Assembly: GCF_000316035.1 (NCBI RefSeq)
Contig: NZ_ANHX01000027.1
Coordinates: 1-55,037 of the forward strand
Direction of reading: 5' to 3'
Source of the DNA: Paenibacillus sp. PAMC 26794
Lineage (GTDB): Bacteria > Bacillota > Bacilli > Paenibacillales > Paenibacillaceae
Length of the DNA: 55,037 nucleotides
Positions 8,083 to 16,834 of the stretch are shown here, piece after piece. The notes beneath the pieces were generated by a model. The model was given only the letters and a program-made list of their open reading frames with translations. It ran no database searches and was not told the DNA's origin. Both the position numbers and the translations under genes were made by a program. Positions within the stretch are counted from its first letter, which is position 1, and each line of letters starts with the position of its first letter.

Positions 8083-9450
8083 ATGTCCACTAAAAAAGTA
8101 ACGATTCAGGTTACCGGCTCGGGCATCCTGCAGGACGACGTCATCATGCTGGGCGAAGGGGTGCTCAAGGCGCTTAAAATCCCTTCAGGAAGGCCGCTTC
8201 AGCTGCAATTTGGCTCTTTCCGCCGCGAAGTCACTGTTATTCCGGTACCAAGGTATGACGGGCTGCGCATCAATCAGACAGTTGCCAGCAAGACCGGTCT
8301 CGTTCCACGTTCAGTCCTGAGGGTATCTTATCGTTCAGCCAGCCGTACGCTTCGCCTTGGACCCTACATCAGTGTACTGGTTAGCCAGGATTATCCCGAT
8401 CAGCCCGATCGGCCCTTTGGCTCCATCACGATGTTCTGTCAAGAACTGGTGAACGCCTGCCGTAAGCGAGGCGCCTATGTATCCTTTTTCACACCGGAGG
8501 ATATTGGAGCGGTAACGGGTTATATGAAAGGCTGGGTGTATGATGACGGCTGGAAAAAGACTGTTCTGCCTGTAGCAGACGTCGTCAATAACCGGCTAAC
8601 GTCCCGCAAGCTTGAGAACAAACCTAGCGTACAGCATTTTATGAAAGAAGTAAAATCGCTCTACGGCACGCAAACCTTCAATGAAAAGTTTCTGGACAAA
8701 AACGAAGTATTTGACGCACTCAAGTCCATTTCAACGCTTAAACGAGTTCTTCCCGAGTCTCATTTGCTCAAGACGTCCGCCATGCTCAAGACGATGTGCA
8801 ACCGACATCCGGTTGTATTTCTGAAGCCCGTACGCGGTTCTTTGGGCAAAGGGATCATCCGGGTCTCACGTCAGACTGACGGAAGCTTCCTGACTCTGGC
8901 GACTGGCGTCGGGGGTACCCGGAAACAAACGTATACTTCTCTGGATAAACTGTATGCCAGTATGTCGGGGAAAATGAAAACAACGCGTTATCAGATCCAG
9001 CAAGGGCTGACTCTCATTGACAACAGTGGCAGACCCGTGGATTTCCGTGCGCTCGTGCAAAAAAACCGTACAGGTAAATGGAGTGTAACCTCCATCGTCG
9101 CCCGGATTGCGGGCGGGAGTCACTACGTATCCAATCTGGCACGGGGTGGAAGTCTCAGCACCGTCAAGGATGCTGTTGCCAAAACACAGTTGTCTGGATC
9201 AGCCAAAGCTTCCGCGTATGCAGGATTGCACACCGCAGCACTGGATATCGCAAAAGGGATCGAGAGTGCCATCCCTGCTCATTTTGGTGAACTTGGTATT
9301 GATCTGGCCCTGGACACCACTGGGCGCGTATGGCTGCTCGAAGTCAACTCCAAACCATCCAAGAATGATAATACACCACTGAGTGAGAGCAAGATCCGTC
9401 CTTCCGTCAAAGCCATGCTTGAATATTCTACGTACCTGGCGGGTTTTTGA
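8083..9450 (+). CDS. yheD: YheD-like ATP-grasp protein, long form (first of five)
   Basis: Encodes 455 residues of the YheC/YheD endospore coat-associated family. ATG 8083 is chosen because AAGGAGAT lies just upstream; the longer frame lacks a site. An N-terminal beta-rich domain of about 95 residues (ILQDDVIMLGEGVLKAL, then LQFGSFRREVTVIP) precedes an ATP-grasp fold. The fold shows a Lys/Gly nucleotide loop (LKPVRGSLGKGI), the segment DFRALVQKN, and the metal-binding LLEVNSKPS. ATP-grasp enzymes ligate a carboxylate to an amine or thiol; the substrate of this family is not established. It opens a five-gene plus-strand run. Confidence 0.88.
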   Translation: MSTKKVTIQVTGSGILQDDVIMLGEGVLKALKIPSGRPLQLQFGSFRREVTVIPVPRYDGLRINQTVASKTGLVPRSVLRVSYRSASRTLRLGPYISVLVSQDYPDQPDRPFGSITMFCQELVNACRKRGAYVSFFTPEDIGAVTGYMKGWVYDDGWKKTVLPVADVVNNRLTSRKLENKPSVQHFMKEVKSLYGTQTFNEKFLDKNEVFDALKSISTLKRVLPESHLLKTSAMLKTMCNRHPVVFLKPVRGSLGKGIIRVSRQTDGSFLTLATGVGGTRKQTYTSLDKLYASMSGKMKTTRYQIQQGLTLIDNSGRPVDFRALVQKNRTGKWSVTSIVARIAGGSHYVSNLARGGSLSTVKDAVAKTQLSGSAKASAYAGLHTAALDIAKGIESAIPAHFGELGIDLALDTTGRVWLLEVNSKPSKNDNTPLSESKIRPSVKAMLEYSTYLAGF

Positions 9451-9500
9451 AAAGTTATTCCCTATTGGAAACAAATCTGATAGAGGAGAGGTGCAGCGTA

Positions 9501-10691
9501 ATGTTTCCATCATCTCAGACCAAGACACTGGCCATTCTGGTACGTGCAACCGAAGGCTCACCTCCCTTTACAGATGAACTTTTCTGCCGTCGTCTCAGTT
9601 TGGGGAGCATGCCATACGCCCTTCAGATTATTGTGATCCCGATATCGAATGATGCAGCCCATCTCCCTCTCCAATGGGGATATGTCTATCATCAAGGGAA
9701 GTGGAATTCGGTACCTGTTCCTGCAGTCGACCTCATCATGGATCGTTGTCTTCGCCCTCTCCCCAGGAACGTCAGACAACAGCTTAAGGAATGGATACCA
9801 ACCAACGGCACAGATCAACACCGTTATTGGTCTGCTTCCCTTCCAGGAAAATGGGAGGTACATCGTGTGTTGTCCCGAAATCCTGAATTGCGGTCACAAC
9901 TTGCCCCCACAACCCGCCTAGGATCACATATTCCTTGGGAAACATGGCTGGACCGTTGGCCCAGAGGACTGTTCTTCAAACCGGTATCCGGAACTCATGG
10001 CAAAAATACCTTTCGCCTGACTCGGGGAACGACTCCATCCACATGGATCGTGGAGGGTCGTAATGCGGACAATGAACCCTTTTTTCTTACATTCAATCAT
10101 ACACAGAACGTATCTTCCTGGCTGGCATTACATCAGGCTGAGCGTAAGATGATCGTGCAGCCCTATCTGGAGCTGAGCCATCACGGAAGAGCATTCGACA
10201 TACGGGCTCTCATGCAAAAGAATGGGCAAGGTCGCTGGACGCTTACCGGATGTATGGTACGGGAAGGACCCGAAGGTTCCCTCACGTCCAATCTTCACGG
10301 TGGGGGTAGAGCATATCCTGCCCACGCATATCTGCTCCAGCGATATGGAACGATCCGCACAGAAACTCTGCTGAAGAGCATCCGGCAGACTGCTACTCTT
10401 ATCCCCACCCTGCTGGAGAGCCGTTTCGGCAGGTTAGCCGAATTGGGGCTTGATTTCGGAGCAGATGCAGAGGGCCAACTCTGGCTAATTGAAGTCAACT
10501 CCAAACCTGGCCGCACCTCATTCGCAGAAGCGGGCGACCGACGCATGCATACCCTGACTTATACCCGGCCGCTTGCCTATGCCCGTTATCTGTTGCAACA
10601 ACATGTTCTCACGGACGTCATTCGTCCAATGAAATTGCCGAATACATCCAGCAAAGCTGGCCTGAAACCCATCCCGATTCACGGCGGCTGA
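9501..10691 (+). CDS. yheC: YheC-like ATP-grasp protein, short form (second of five)
   Basis: Encodes 396 residues. ATG 9501 is chosen for GAGGAGAGGTG upstream; the frame extends back to overlap the preceding stop but lacks a site. It lacks the N-terminal beta domain of its long neighbours. The ATP-grasp motifs FKPVSGTHGKNTF, DIRALMQKNGQGRW, SNLHGGG and LIEVNSKPG are all present, so the active site appears intact. It lies 50 bases after the first paralogue and is probably co-transcribed with it. Likely a spore-coat-related ligase by family; substrate unknown. Confidence 0.86.
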   Translation: MFPSSQTKTLAILVRATEGSPPFTDELFCRRLSLGSMPYALQIIVIPISNDAAHLPLQWGYVYHQGKWNSVPVPAVDLIMDRCLRPLPRNVRQQLKEWIPTNGTDQHRYWSASLPGKWEVHRVLSRNPELRSQLAPTTRLGSHIPWETWLDRWPRGLFFKPVSGTHGKNTFRLTRGTTPSTWIVEGRNADNEPFFLTFNHTQNVSSWLALHQAERKMIVQPYLELSHHGRAFDIRALMQKNGQGRWTLTGCMVREGPEGSLTSNLHGGGRAYPAHAYLLQRYGTIRTETLLKSIRQTATLIPTLLESRFGRLAELGLDFGADAEGQLWLIEVNSKPGRTSFAEAGDRRMHTLTYTRPLAYARYLLQQHVLTDVIRPMKLPNTSSKAGLKPIPIHGG

Positions 10692-10751
10692 GGCCCGCAG
10701 CGCCCGCTTGCCATGGAGCCCAAGGATCTTTTCAGGATAGGAGGATAAATC

Positions 10752-12125
10752 ATGAGTTTGACCTTTTGCAATCTGCATTTTACCAAGCAACCGGATAAAG
10801 TGGTTTATGTATCCAACGCTTTAATGAAGAGCCTCAACCTGTCCGGCAAAAAAACGGTGCACCTTCGCTTCGGGCGTGACCGGGTACCTGCAACGATCAA
10901 ACCAATCAAAAAAGCAGGTAAACATCTCTATCTCGCCTCTGGTATCCGCAATCTGATGAACGTTCCCAAACGGGGCAGCATTTATCTCCGGAACTTGCAA
11001 AATGATGAAGTCCAGTTAGGTCCACTGATCGGCGTACTCTCTGATGGGCCTGCGACGAGCACTAATCCATTCGGTTCCCGTACTGGTTTCATCAAACAGT
11101 TACTCCGTGAAGGCAGCCGAAAATCTTATATTTATGCTTTTACTCCCCGGGATATCAATTGGCAGAATGAGACAGTATCCGGTTTTTTTCTGAATGAAAA
11201 CGGAAGCTTTACCCGCAAAACAGTACCTCTGCCCGATGTCGTCTATAACCGGTTACCGAGCCGTCGTTCAGATTTCTCACCAGCCATCAACCAACTGCGG
11301 GAACGATTTATTCGTCGGAAAATTCCGTTCTTCAACTGGAGTTTTTTCAACAAATCGGATATCTATACCTTGCTGGAGAATGAACCGACAGCCGGGAGGT
11401 ATATCCCTGAATCAATTACCAATCCGTCCGTTGAACAGATGAAGGAAATGTTGGAACGCCATCAGTTCGTCTACTATAAGCCTACTGCAGGAAGTCTGGG
11501 GAACGGGATCTATCGCCTGACTTATTCGCCCAAACGTGGATATTTCGCACGTTATCGCAAAAAAGGCGGTAATGCACTCCTGCGTTTTGGGTCCTTCAAC
11601 AGTCTGATGCGTATGCTTCAGGGAAGACATGGCAAACAGCTACGCGGATATGTAGTTCAGCAGGGAATACGTCTAATTGAGATTGATGAATGTCCAATTG
11701 ATTTCCGTTTTCACATGCACAAAAATGGTAACAATCAATGGGTTGTTGTCGGGATTGGAGCCAAAAAGGCAGGACGTGGCAGCGTCACAACACACATCAA
11801 AAATGGCGGCTCCCTAATGACTCCTGAGCAGGCGCTCAGTCGCAACTTCGGCGATCGTGCGGGAGAAGTTCTTCAGCATGCCAAATCCGTAGCTATTACA
11901 CTGGCCCAGGCGATTGAAACCCAGCACCAGCATCTGATTGGTGAGATTGGCTTTGATCTGGGCATTGATCAGGAGGAACATGTATGGATGTTCGAAGCGA
12001 ACGCCAAACCCGGGCGCTCCATTTTCCGTCACCCTTCACTCCGAGTGGAGGGCAAATCGTCGGTGGAGCACATCTTGGAACACTGCCTGTATTTGAGCAA
12101 GTTCCGGAAGAAGGAAGAAATTTGA
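10752..12125 (+). CDS. YheD-like ATP-grasp protein, long form (third of five)
   Basis: Encodes 457 residues. ATG 10752 follows GATAGGAGGA at good spacing. It repeats the long architecture: an N-terminal beta-rich domain (VVYVSNALMKSLNLSG, HLRFGRDRV) followed by ATP-grasp with YKPTAGSLGNGIYR, DFRFHMHKNGN and MFEANAKPGRS. The last motif has Ala-Asn where the first copy has Val-Asn, still keeping the metal-binding Glu and Asn. It is translationally coupled to the next gene through a TGATG overlap. Paralogue of the gene at 8083. Confidence 0.87.
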   Translation: MSLTFCNLHFTKQPDKVVYVSNALMKSLNLSGKKTVHLRFGRDRVPATIKPIKKAGKHLYLASGIRNLMNVPKRGSIYLRNLQNDEVQLGPLIGVLSDGPATSTNPFGSRTGFIKQLLREGSRKSYIYAFTPRDINWQNETVSGFFLNENGSFTRKTVPLPDVVYNRLPSRRSDFSPAINQLRERFIRRKIPFFNWSFFNKSDIYTLLENEPTAGRYIPESITNPSVEQMKEMLERHQFVYYKPTAGSLGNGIYRLTYSPKRGYFARYRKKGGNALLRFGSFNSLMRMLQGRHGKQLRGYVVQQGIRLIEIDECPIDFRFHMHKNGNNQWVVVGIGAKKAGRGSVTTHIKNGGSLMTPEQALSRNFGDRAGEVLQHAKSVAITLAQAIETQHQHLIGEIGFDLGIDQEEHVWMFEANAKPGRSIFRHPSLRVEGKSSVEHILEHCLYLSKFRKKEEI

Positions 12126-13231
12126 TGAGCCTTCATGATGATTTCAAACCTGTCATTGCTGTTTTGACCATGCATGATAAACAGCGCATGTTCAGGGGAA
12201 ATTATCAAAATTTTCAGGATATCTTGCAGACAGGCGAGAGCATGGGATACGTGGTGTACATTGTGACTGTACGGGATCTGAACGTGAGTGGTCCCACCGT
12301 GAAAGGATATACGTACAACAAGGGGAGTGGAAAGTGGGTTTCACAACCTTTCCCCCTTCCCCATGTTCTGTACAATCGTATTCCCAACCGGGAAGACGAA
12401 GGAAAACCTTCCGTTCAGCGTAAAATTGACGAATGCATGCAATCAGGAATCGAACTGTATAACCCATTCTTTTTCAACAAATGGGATCTGTTCGAATGGC
12501 TTAAGAAGTCCAAATCGACTCAGCAACTGATCCCTTATACTCGGCGGATGCGAAGTGCTTCTTCTCTGGGTGCCGTTCTACGGGCGTATCCCTATCTGTA
12601 CCTTAAGCCCGAGAGCGGCAAAGCTGGCAAAGGAATCATGATGCTTAAATTCCAGGAAAAAGAACGGCTTCCCTATCGACTCAAAATACAAACCACACGT
12701 AGAAGCACGACCTATAAAGCAGCTACACTTGCCAAGTTATGGGCACGAATTCGCAAAGAAACCGGACATACGCCCTATATCATGCAACAAGGCATTGAAC
12801 TGGCATCCTCTCGTAAACGCCCCTTCGATTTGCGTGTTCTTGTACAAAAGAACACCAAGGGCCAATGGAGCGTAACCGGAGTAGGAGCGAGACTTGCTGG
12901 CTCCCGCAGCATTACAACTCATGTGCCGCGCGGCGGGAGCGTAGAAGACCCTGAGAAGCTGCTGACCGAGCTTTTTGGCGAAGAAATGTCAACAAACCTG
13001 ATGAAACGTGTGAAATCCACTTCATTAATGATCGCAAGACAGGTAGAACGGGGATCAGGTTACACGCTCGGAGAAATGTCCATGGATCTGGGCATTGATG
13101 ACCTGGGGGAACTCTGGTTCTTCGAAGCCAATGCAAAGCCCATGAAGTTTGATGAACCGCAGATCAGACGTCGATCATTGGAACGTATTTTTCACTACAG
13201 CGCTTATCTTGCCCGTCAGTCCAAACGATGA
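12125..13231 (+). CDS. YheC-like ATP-grasp protein, short form (fourth of five)
   Basis: Encodes 368 residues. ATG 12125 overlaps the stop of the preceding gene (TGATG), which indicates coupling; GAAGGAAG lies upstream. It lacks the long N-terminal domain. The motifs LKPESGKAGKGIMM, DLRVLVQKNTKGQW, THVPRGGS and FFEANAKPMK match the family. Its Ala-Asn-Ala-Lys-Pro motif is like that of the gene before it, suggesting that genes three and four are a duplicated long-short pair. Confidence 0.87.
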   Translation: MSLHDDFKPVIAVLTMHDKQRMFRGNYQNFQDILQTGESMGYVVYIVTVRDLNVSGPTVKGYTYNKGSGKWVSQPFPLPHVLYNRIPNREDEGKPSVQRKIDECMQSGIELYNPFFFNKWDLFEWLKKSKSTQQLIPYTRRMRSASSLGAVLRAYPYLYLKPESGKAGKGIMMLKFQEKERLPYRLKIQTTRRSTTYKAATLAKLWARIRKETGHTPYIMQQGIELASSRKRPFDLRVLVQKNTKGQWSVTGVGARLAGSRSITTHVPRGGSVEDPEKLLTELFGEEMSTNLMKRVKSTSLMIARQVERGSGYTLGEMSMDLGIDDLGELWFFEANAKPMKFDEPQIRRRSLERIFHYSAYLARQSKR

Positions 13232-13266
13232 TAGACAGGAATACTGCAAAAAGAAGGTGATTGTTT

Positions 13267-14445
13267 GTGTCCTCACCTGTTCTGGGCATTATGACGTTGT
13301 ATTTAAATGAACATCGCGCTCTTGAAGAACGAAGCGTCTATCGCAGAATGATTCTTGAGGGGCGCAAGCGGGGACTCGATATCTATGTATTCACACCAGC
13401 CGACGTGCACCCCGGCGGCAAACAAATTGAAGCCATGGTTTTTCATGAGGGAAAAGGCTGGTCCAGGGAGTGGCGATCATTCCCGGACCTGATCTTTGAT
13501 CGCTGCCGGATTCAGCGTAACCGAAGGTTCCAGCAATTGCTTGCTTTTCGTGAGAAATATGGGCATCTGCTCTTTCTGAACAGGCCACTGCGCAATAAAT
13601 GGACCATCCACCAGACCCTTTTACAAAAAGCCAACTTTCGTGAACACCTGCCGGAAACCGCTCTATTTCAGGATATGTCCGATGTAAACCGGATGCTCAA
13701 AGTTTCTTCCCTGGTCTATCTCAAACCCATTAATGGAACAGGCGGACGTGGTATTCTGCGCATTGAACGCAGCAGTAGCGAGGCTAATACGGTGCTTGTT
13801 CAGGGGCGGGATCAGAAGCGTCGTATCATCACTCCACGTAAAGTTCATTTATCACGACTTGGCGCTTTGCTCCAGCACTGGAACATGAAAGACAAGTATC
13901 TTGTACAAAAGGGCATTCAACTTCAGCTTCCGAATGGACGTGTGCATGATTACCGCATGCTGGTTCAGAAGAACGGTGAAGGACAATGGGAGCTTACTGG
14001 ATGTGCCGGACGCATGGGTGCAGAAAAAAGCGTAACCTCCAATCTGCATGGCGGCGGTCAGGCAATAGCGATGGACCGACTCATGAAGCAATGGATCGAA
14101 GATGACGACCTCCGGGCAGAAATTAACACGACTGCAGAGAAATTCGGCATTGATGTTGCTTCGTTTCTGGAAGATACGTATGGGGACCTATGTGAGTTGG
14201 CTCTGGATTTGGCGATTGACAGAAGCGGGCGTATCTACCTGCTTGAAGTCAACCCCAAACCTGCACGTGAAGTATTCGCTCGCATCGGGGAGCGCGATAT
14301 CTATTATAAAGCCATCACTCAGCCGCTGGAGTACGCCTTATGGGTATATCGCAACAGACCTCCCGGAATGTCCAGAAAGCCAGCCATTCCCAGGCCCGTT
14401 ACGCAAAAACCACCCAGAGTAAAAAGAAAAAGGAAAGCCAAGTGA
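13267..14445 (+). CDS. YheC-like ATP-grasp protein, short form (fifth of five)
   Basis: Encodes 392 residues. GTG 13267 is chosen because AGAAGGTGA lies seven bases before it; TTG 13261 in the same frame is too close to that site. Family motifs are LKPINGTGGRGILR, DYRMLVQKNGEGQW, SNLHGGGQ and LLEVNPKPA. The C-terminus is a basic tail rich in Lys, Arg and Pro (about the last 30 residues), absent from the other copies and perhaps a nucleic-acid or coat-binding tail. It ends the run and is followed by a terminator. Closest in motif wording to the second copy. Confidence 0.87.
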   Translation: MSSPVLGIMTLYLNEHRALEERSVYRRMILEGRKRGLDIYVFTPADVHPGGKQIEAMVFHEGKGWSREWRSFPDLIFDRCRIQRNRRFQQLLAFREKYGHLLFLNRPLRNKWTIHQTLLQKANFREHLPETALFQDMSDVNRMLKVSSLVYLKPINGTGGRGILRIERSSSEANTVLVQGRDQKRRIITPRKVHLSRLGALLQHWNMKDKYLVQKGIQLQLPNGRVHDYRMLVQKNGEGQWELTGCAGRMGAEKSVTSNLHGGGQAIAMDRLMKQWIEDDDLRAEINTTAEKFGIDVASFLEDTYGDLCELALDLAIDRSGRIYLLEVNPKPAREVFARIGERDIYYKAITQPLEYALWVYRNRPPGMSRKPAIPRPVTQKPPRVKRKRKAK

Positions 14446-14455
14446 GTGGATTAGA

Positions 14456-14515
14456 AAAGCAGGAGTGTATGTTCGCCAAGTGCGAGCATCTGCTCCTGCT
14501 TTACTGTTTTTTTAT
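14456..14515 (+). terminator. Terminator of the five-gene YheC/YheD run
   Basis: AAAGCAGGAG at 14456-14465 pairs with CTCCTGCTTT at 14493-14502, followed by ACTG and seven T. It lies just after the stop at 14445 and reaches the 3' end of the convergent heparinase gene. Confidence 0.85.
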
Positions 14516-16434
14516 TTCTGCTCTTTCGTCCATTGCAACATGTCATTGTCAATCACAATATTCCCTTTTTCCTCACCATGCACATAAGATAATGCCAATC
14601 TCATCAGGTCAGGTTCTAGTTGGCATGTGGTAACATGTGTAACCTGGTCTGTGTGATCCGCGGGCAGACACAACGTCAGAATACCCACTTTACCCGAGAA
14701 ATCAGTCTTGCCCTGGATGACCGATGTTTCCGACTTGGAACCATACACCTCAGATACCCAGCCGGGCTGCTCTGTCAACTCGAAGGTTCTCTTCCCGATG
14801 CCTGCCGTAACCCATTGCATCGTCAGCGTTATAGAAGATGCCTCATAGCTCATATTCGCCGTCATTTCTCCAGCTTCATTCATTCTCAACGCAATATCCG
14901 CTTGCGGATGCAGGTGAAAACGTTGCTCCAGAGTATGCTCTGCTTCTGCCTCCAGCCAATCCACAATGAGTAGTATAGGGATTTCCACCCCTGCCAGCAT
15001 CCACCGACGATGTGTAACTGGATCTGGCAAATGCGTATATCCATCCTGTGAAGCATCAATGAAGTGATAGCTGTCATTGCTCTCCCAACGTAGCGTTGTG
15101 GCCTGAGCCTCCGGTTCACCCCATTGCTGTGTGGAGAGATAGGGTGTCTGATCCAGACCATCCACCGTGACGGTATTGTGCGCCCGCGTACTTTTGAAAT
15201 ACCGCCGCCATTCCCCTTCTTCATACGTGTAACGTCCGGTGTCCGTGAAGAAAAGCTGGTTCTTCCACATCCACTCCACATTCAGCGCATCCGCATGTCC
15301 GTGTGCTCCGCCCATGGCAGCCGCATCAAAAAAAAGATATTGATACTTGTCCCTCATGACATAATATCCTGTCTGCGGAAAAGCTCGACTAGACAAAACC
15401 GGCGAAGAAGAAGCCTGTAGTCTGAGGCATCGCTCATATTTCTCCACACCCAGCAACCAGAGACACTCCGAGCTATCCGTTCCGCGAGCCATCAAATCAT
15501 CATCGTCCAGGATCGCTCCAAGCAGGGTCAGTCGTTGTCGTCCGTCGCCAACCCAATCCGAATCACCAATACCAGTAGACTGATGATCTGGTCGGATCAG
15601 CGCCTCAGTAAATGCAGCCATTTGGCGCAGACAGCGGGCATACCATGCCGAGAAAGGATGTCCTGAAATCTCACCCAACCGATAAGGCGTGCCAAACATT
15701 TCGATGCTGGCATTGTGGTAATGTGTTGTCAGTTCAACCTGTATTCCCTCTTCACCCAACTGATGCAGCAAACACAATTCAAGACGTTCCATCGCGACTT
15801 GACGCCAGTGTGGACTTCGCGGGTGCTGGTGGTAGAACGTAGCGATCATGAACAACCCTTGCATATGCATAATGGCATGATTGATTTCCGTGCTGCCGAG
15901 GTAACGTGTCAAAAACTCGGCGTGCTCGTCCAGACCTTGTCGAAACTCCGCCTGAAAGCCTTCGTCCAGCAGTGGACTCGCTTCCATATATTTATATGCC
16001 GATATCCAGGATTGCACACGTAGTCCCGTCTCCAGCAAACGCCACGGACCGGGTTTTTGAAAGAACACGGCCTCGTCGTAAACCAGATTTACAGGTACCG
16101 GGTTTTGCTGTCTCCAGCTACGGAAGTGGTCAGTAAATGCTGTTACATATAGCGGATTGCCCTTCATCAGATACGCCTTGCCCAGATCGAGCATATGCCA
16201 GTGTCGATTGATGCCCCATGTGAACTCCAGATCATTGGTCGGGTTGTGAAGCCAGTCCACGGGTGTCCCCATCGGAATCCAGCGATTCAGATCGTTGGTA
16301 TAAGGAACGATAAATTCATTCAGGATGGCACGATTGGCAATCGTGAGCGAATTTCGGGCTTCTTCCGGAAAATGTTTTTCATAATATTGGGCAGCCCGTT
16401 GCAGATCCGTTGCCGAAAGGTAAAAATCGCTCAT
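14512..16434 (-). CDS. Heparinase II/III-family polysaccharide lyase or hydrolase
   Basis: Encodes 640 residues. The N-terminal half is an alpha-helical toroid typical of the family (alginate-lyase-like), with NHAIMHMQG and a Tyr/His-containing segment TTHYHNASIEMFGTPYRLG. The C-terminal heparinase II/III-like beta domain includes GGAHGHADALN and RAHNTVTVDGLDQ, where His and Tyr residues are expected to serve catalysis. No signal peptide is seen, so it would act on imported oligosaccharides. ATG 16434 overlaps the cupin stop (ATGA). The substrate is probably a uronic-acid-containing oligosaccharide, but the sequence does not say which. Confidence 0.85.
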   Translation of the reverse strand: MSDFYLSATDLQRAAQYYEKHFPEEARNSLTIANRAILNEFIVPYTNDLNRWIPMGTPVDWLHNPTNDLEFTWGINRHWHMLDLGKAYLMKGNPLYVTAFTDHFRSWRQQNPVPVNLVYDEAVFFQKPGPWRLLETGLRVQSWISAYKYMEASPLLDEGFQAEFRQGLDEHAEFLTRYLGSTEINHAIMHMQGLFMIATFYHQHPRSPHWRQVAMERLELCLLHQLGEEGIQVELTTHYHNASIEMFGTPYRLGEISGHPFSAWYARCLRQMAAFTEALIRPDHQSTGIGDSDWVGDGRQRLTLLGAILDDDDLMARGTDSSECLWLLGVEKYERCLRLQASSSPVLSSRAFPQTGYYVMRDKYQYLFFDAAAMGGAHGHADALNVEWMWKNQLFFTDTGRYTYEEGEWRRYFKSTRAHNTVTVDGLDQTPYLSTQQWGEPEAQATTLRWESNDSYHFIDASQDGYTHLPDPVTHRRWMLAGVEIPILLIVDWLEAEAEHTLEQRFHLHPQADIALRMNEAGEMTANMSYEASSITLTMQWVTAGIGKRTFELTEQPGWVSEVYGSKSETSVIQGKTDFSGKVGILTLCLPADHTDQVTHVTTCQLEPDLMRLALSYVHGEEKGNIVIDNDMLQWTKEQK

Positions 16435-16766
16435 TGGGACGCCTCAAGGAAATCCTGACGGAACGGGGTAAACACATCCAGAATGACGGAGTCCTCCAGT
16501 GCCTTGACCCCATGCGGGACGTTAAAACCGGCATAAAAGCTGTCGCCTGCTTTTAAGATGCGAGTTTCTTCACCGACCTGTACCTCAAAGCTGCCTTTGA
16601 CGATATAGCTGACCTGCTCGTGCGCATCATGGGAGTGAACTTCTCCAATACCACCTTTAGCAAAGGTAACCTCCACCATCATTAATGTACCGCCCATACC
16701 CAAGATCTTCCGGGAACTCGTTTCGTTCACGATATGTGCATCGGTAGACGCATGATTAATAATCAT
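16431..16766 (-). CDS. Small single-domain cupin
   Basis: Encodes 111 residues forming one cupin barrel. The metal-binding motif is visible as HSHDAHEQVSYIVKGSFEVQVGEE, with a second conserved motif at FNVPHGVKALE. Small cupins of this type beside heparinase II/III genes often act on uronates or their unsaturated derivatives, or bind sugar ligands; the specific role is inference. It lies between the solute-binding protein and heparinase genes and is coupled to the latter by a four-base overlap. Confidence 0.85.
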   Translation of the reverse strand: MIINHASTDAHIVNETSSRKILGMGGTLMMVEVTFAKGGIGEVHSHDAHEQVSYIVKGSFEVQVGEETRILKAGDSFYAGFNVPHGVKALEDSVILDVFTPFRQDFLEASQ

Positions 16767-16834
16767 TTTTCTTTTCCCCTTTCCTTGTGAATAAGCGACC
16801 GAAGTAGTTAAACCACGGCCGCTATGAACGTTTA

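Noticed and set aside
8083..14445. ATP-grasp run as a graspetide (RiPP) cluster
   Set aside because: No small precursor-peptide frame, transporter or protease is seen beside it, and all five match YheC/YheD rather than graspetide ligases.
14886..15281. Minus-strand frame of 131 codons within the heparinase gene
   Set aside because: Alternative frame of the same strand within a fully open family member; no ribosome site.
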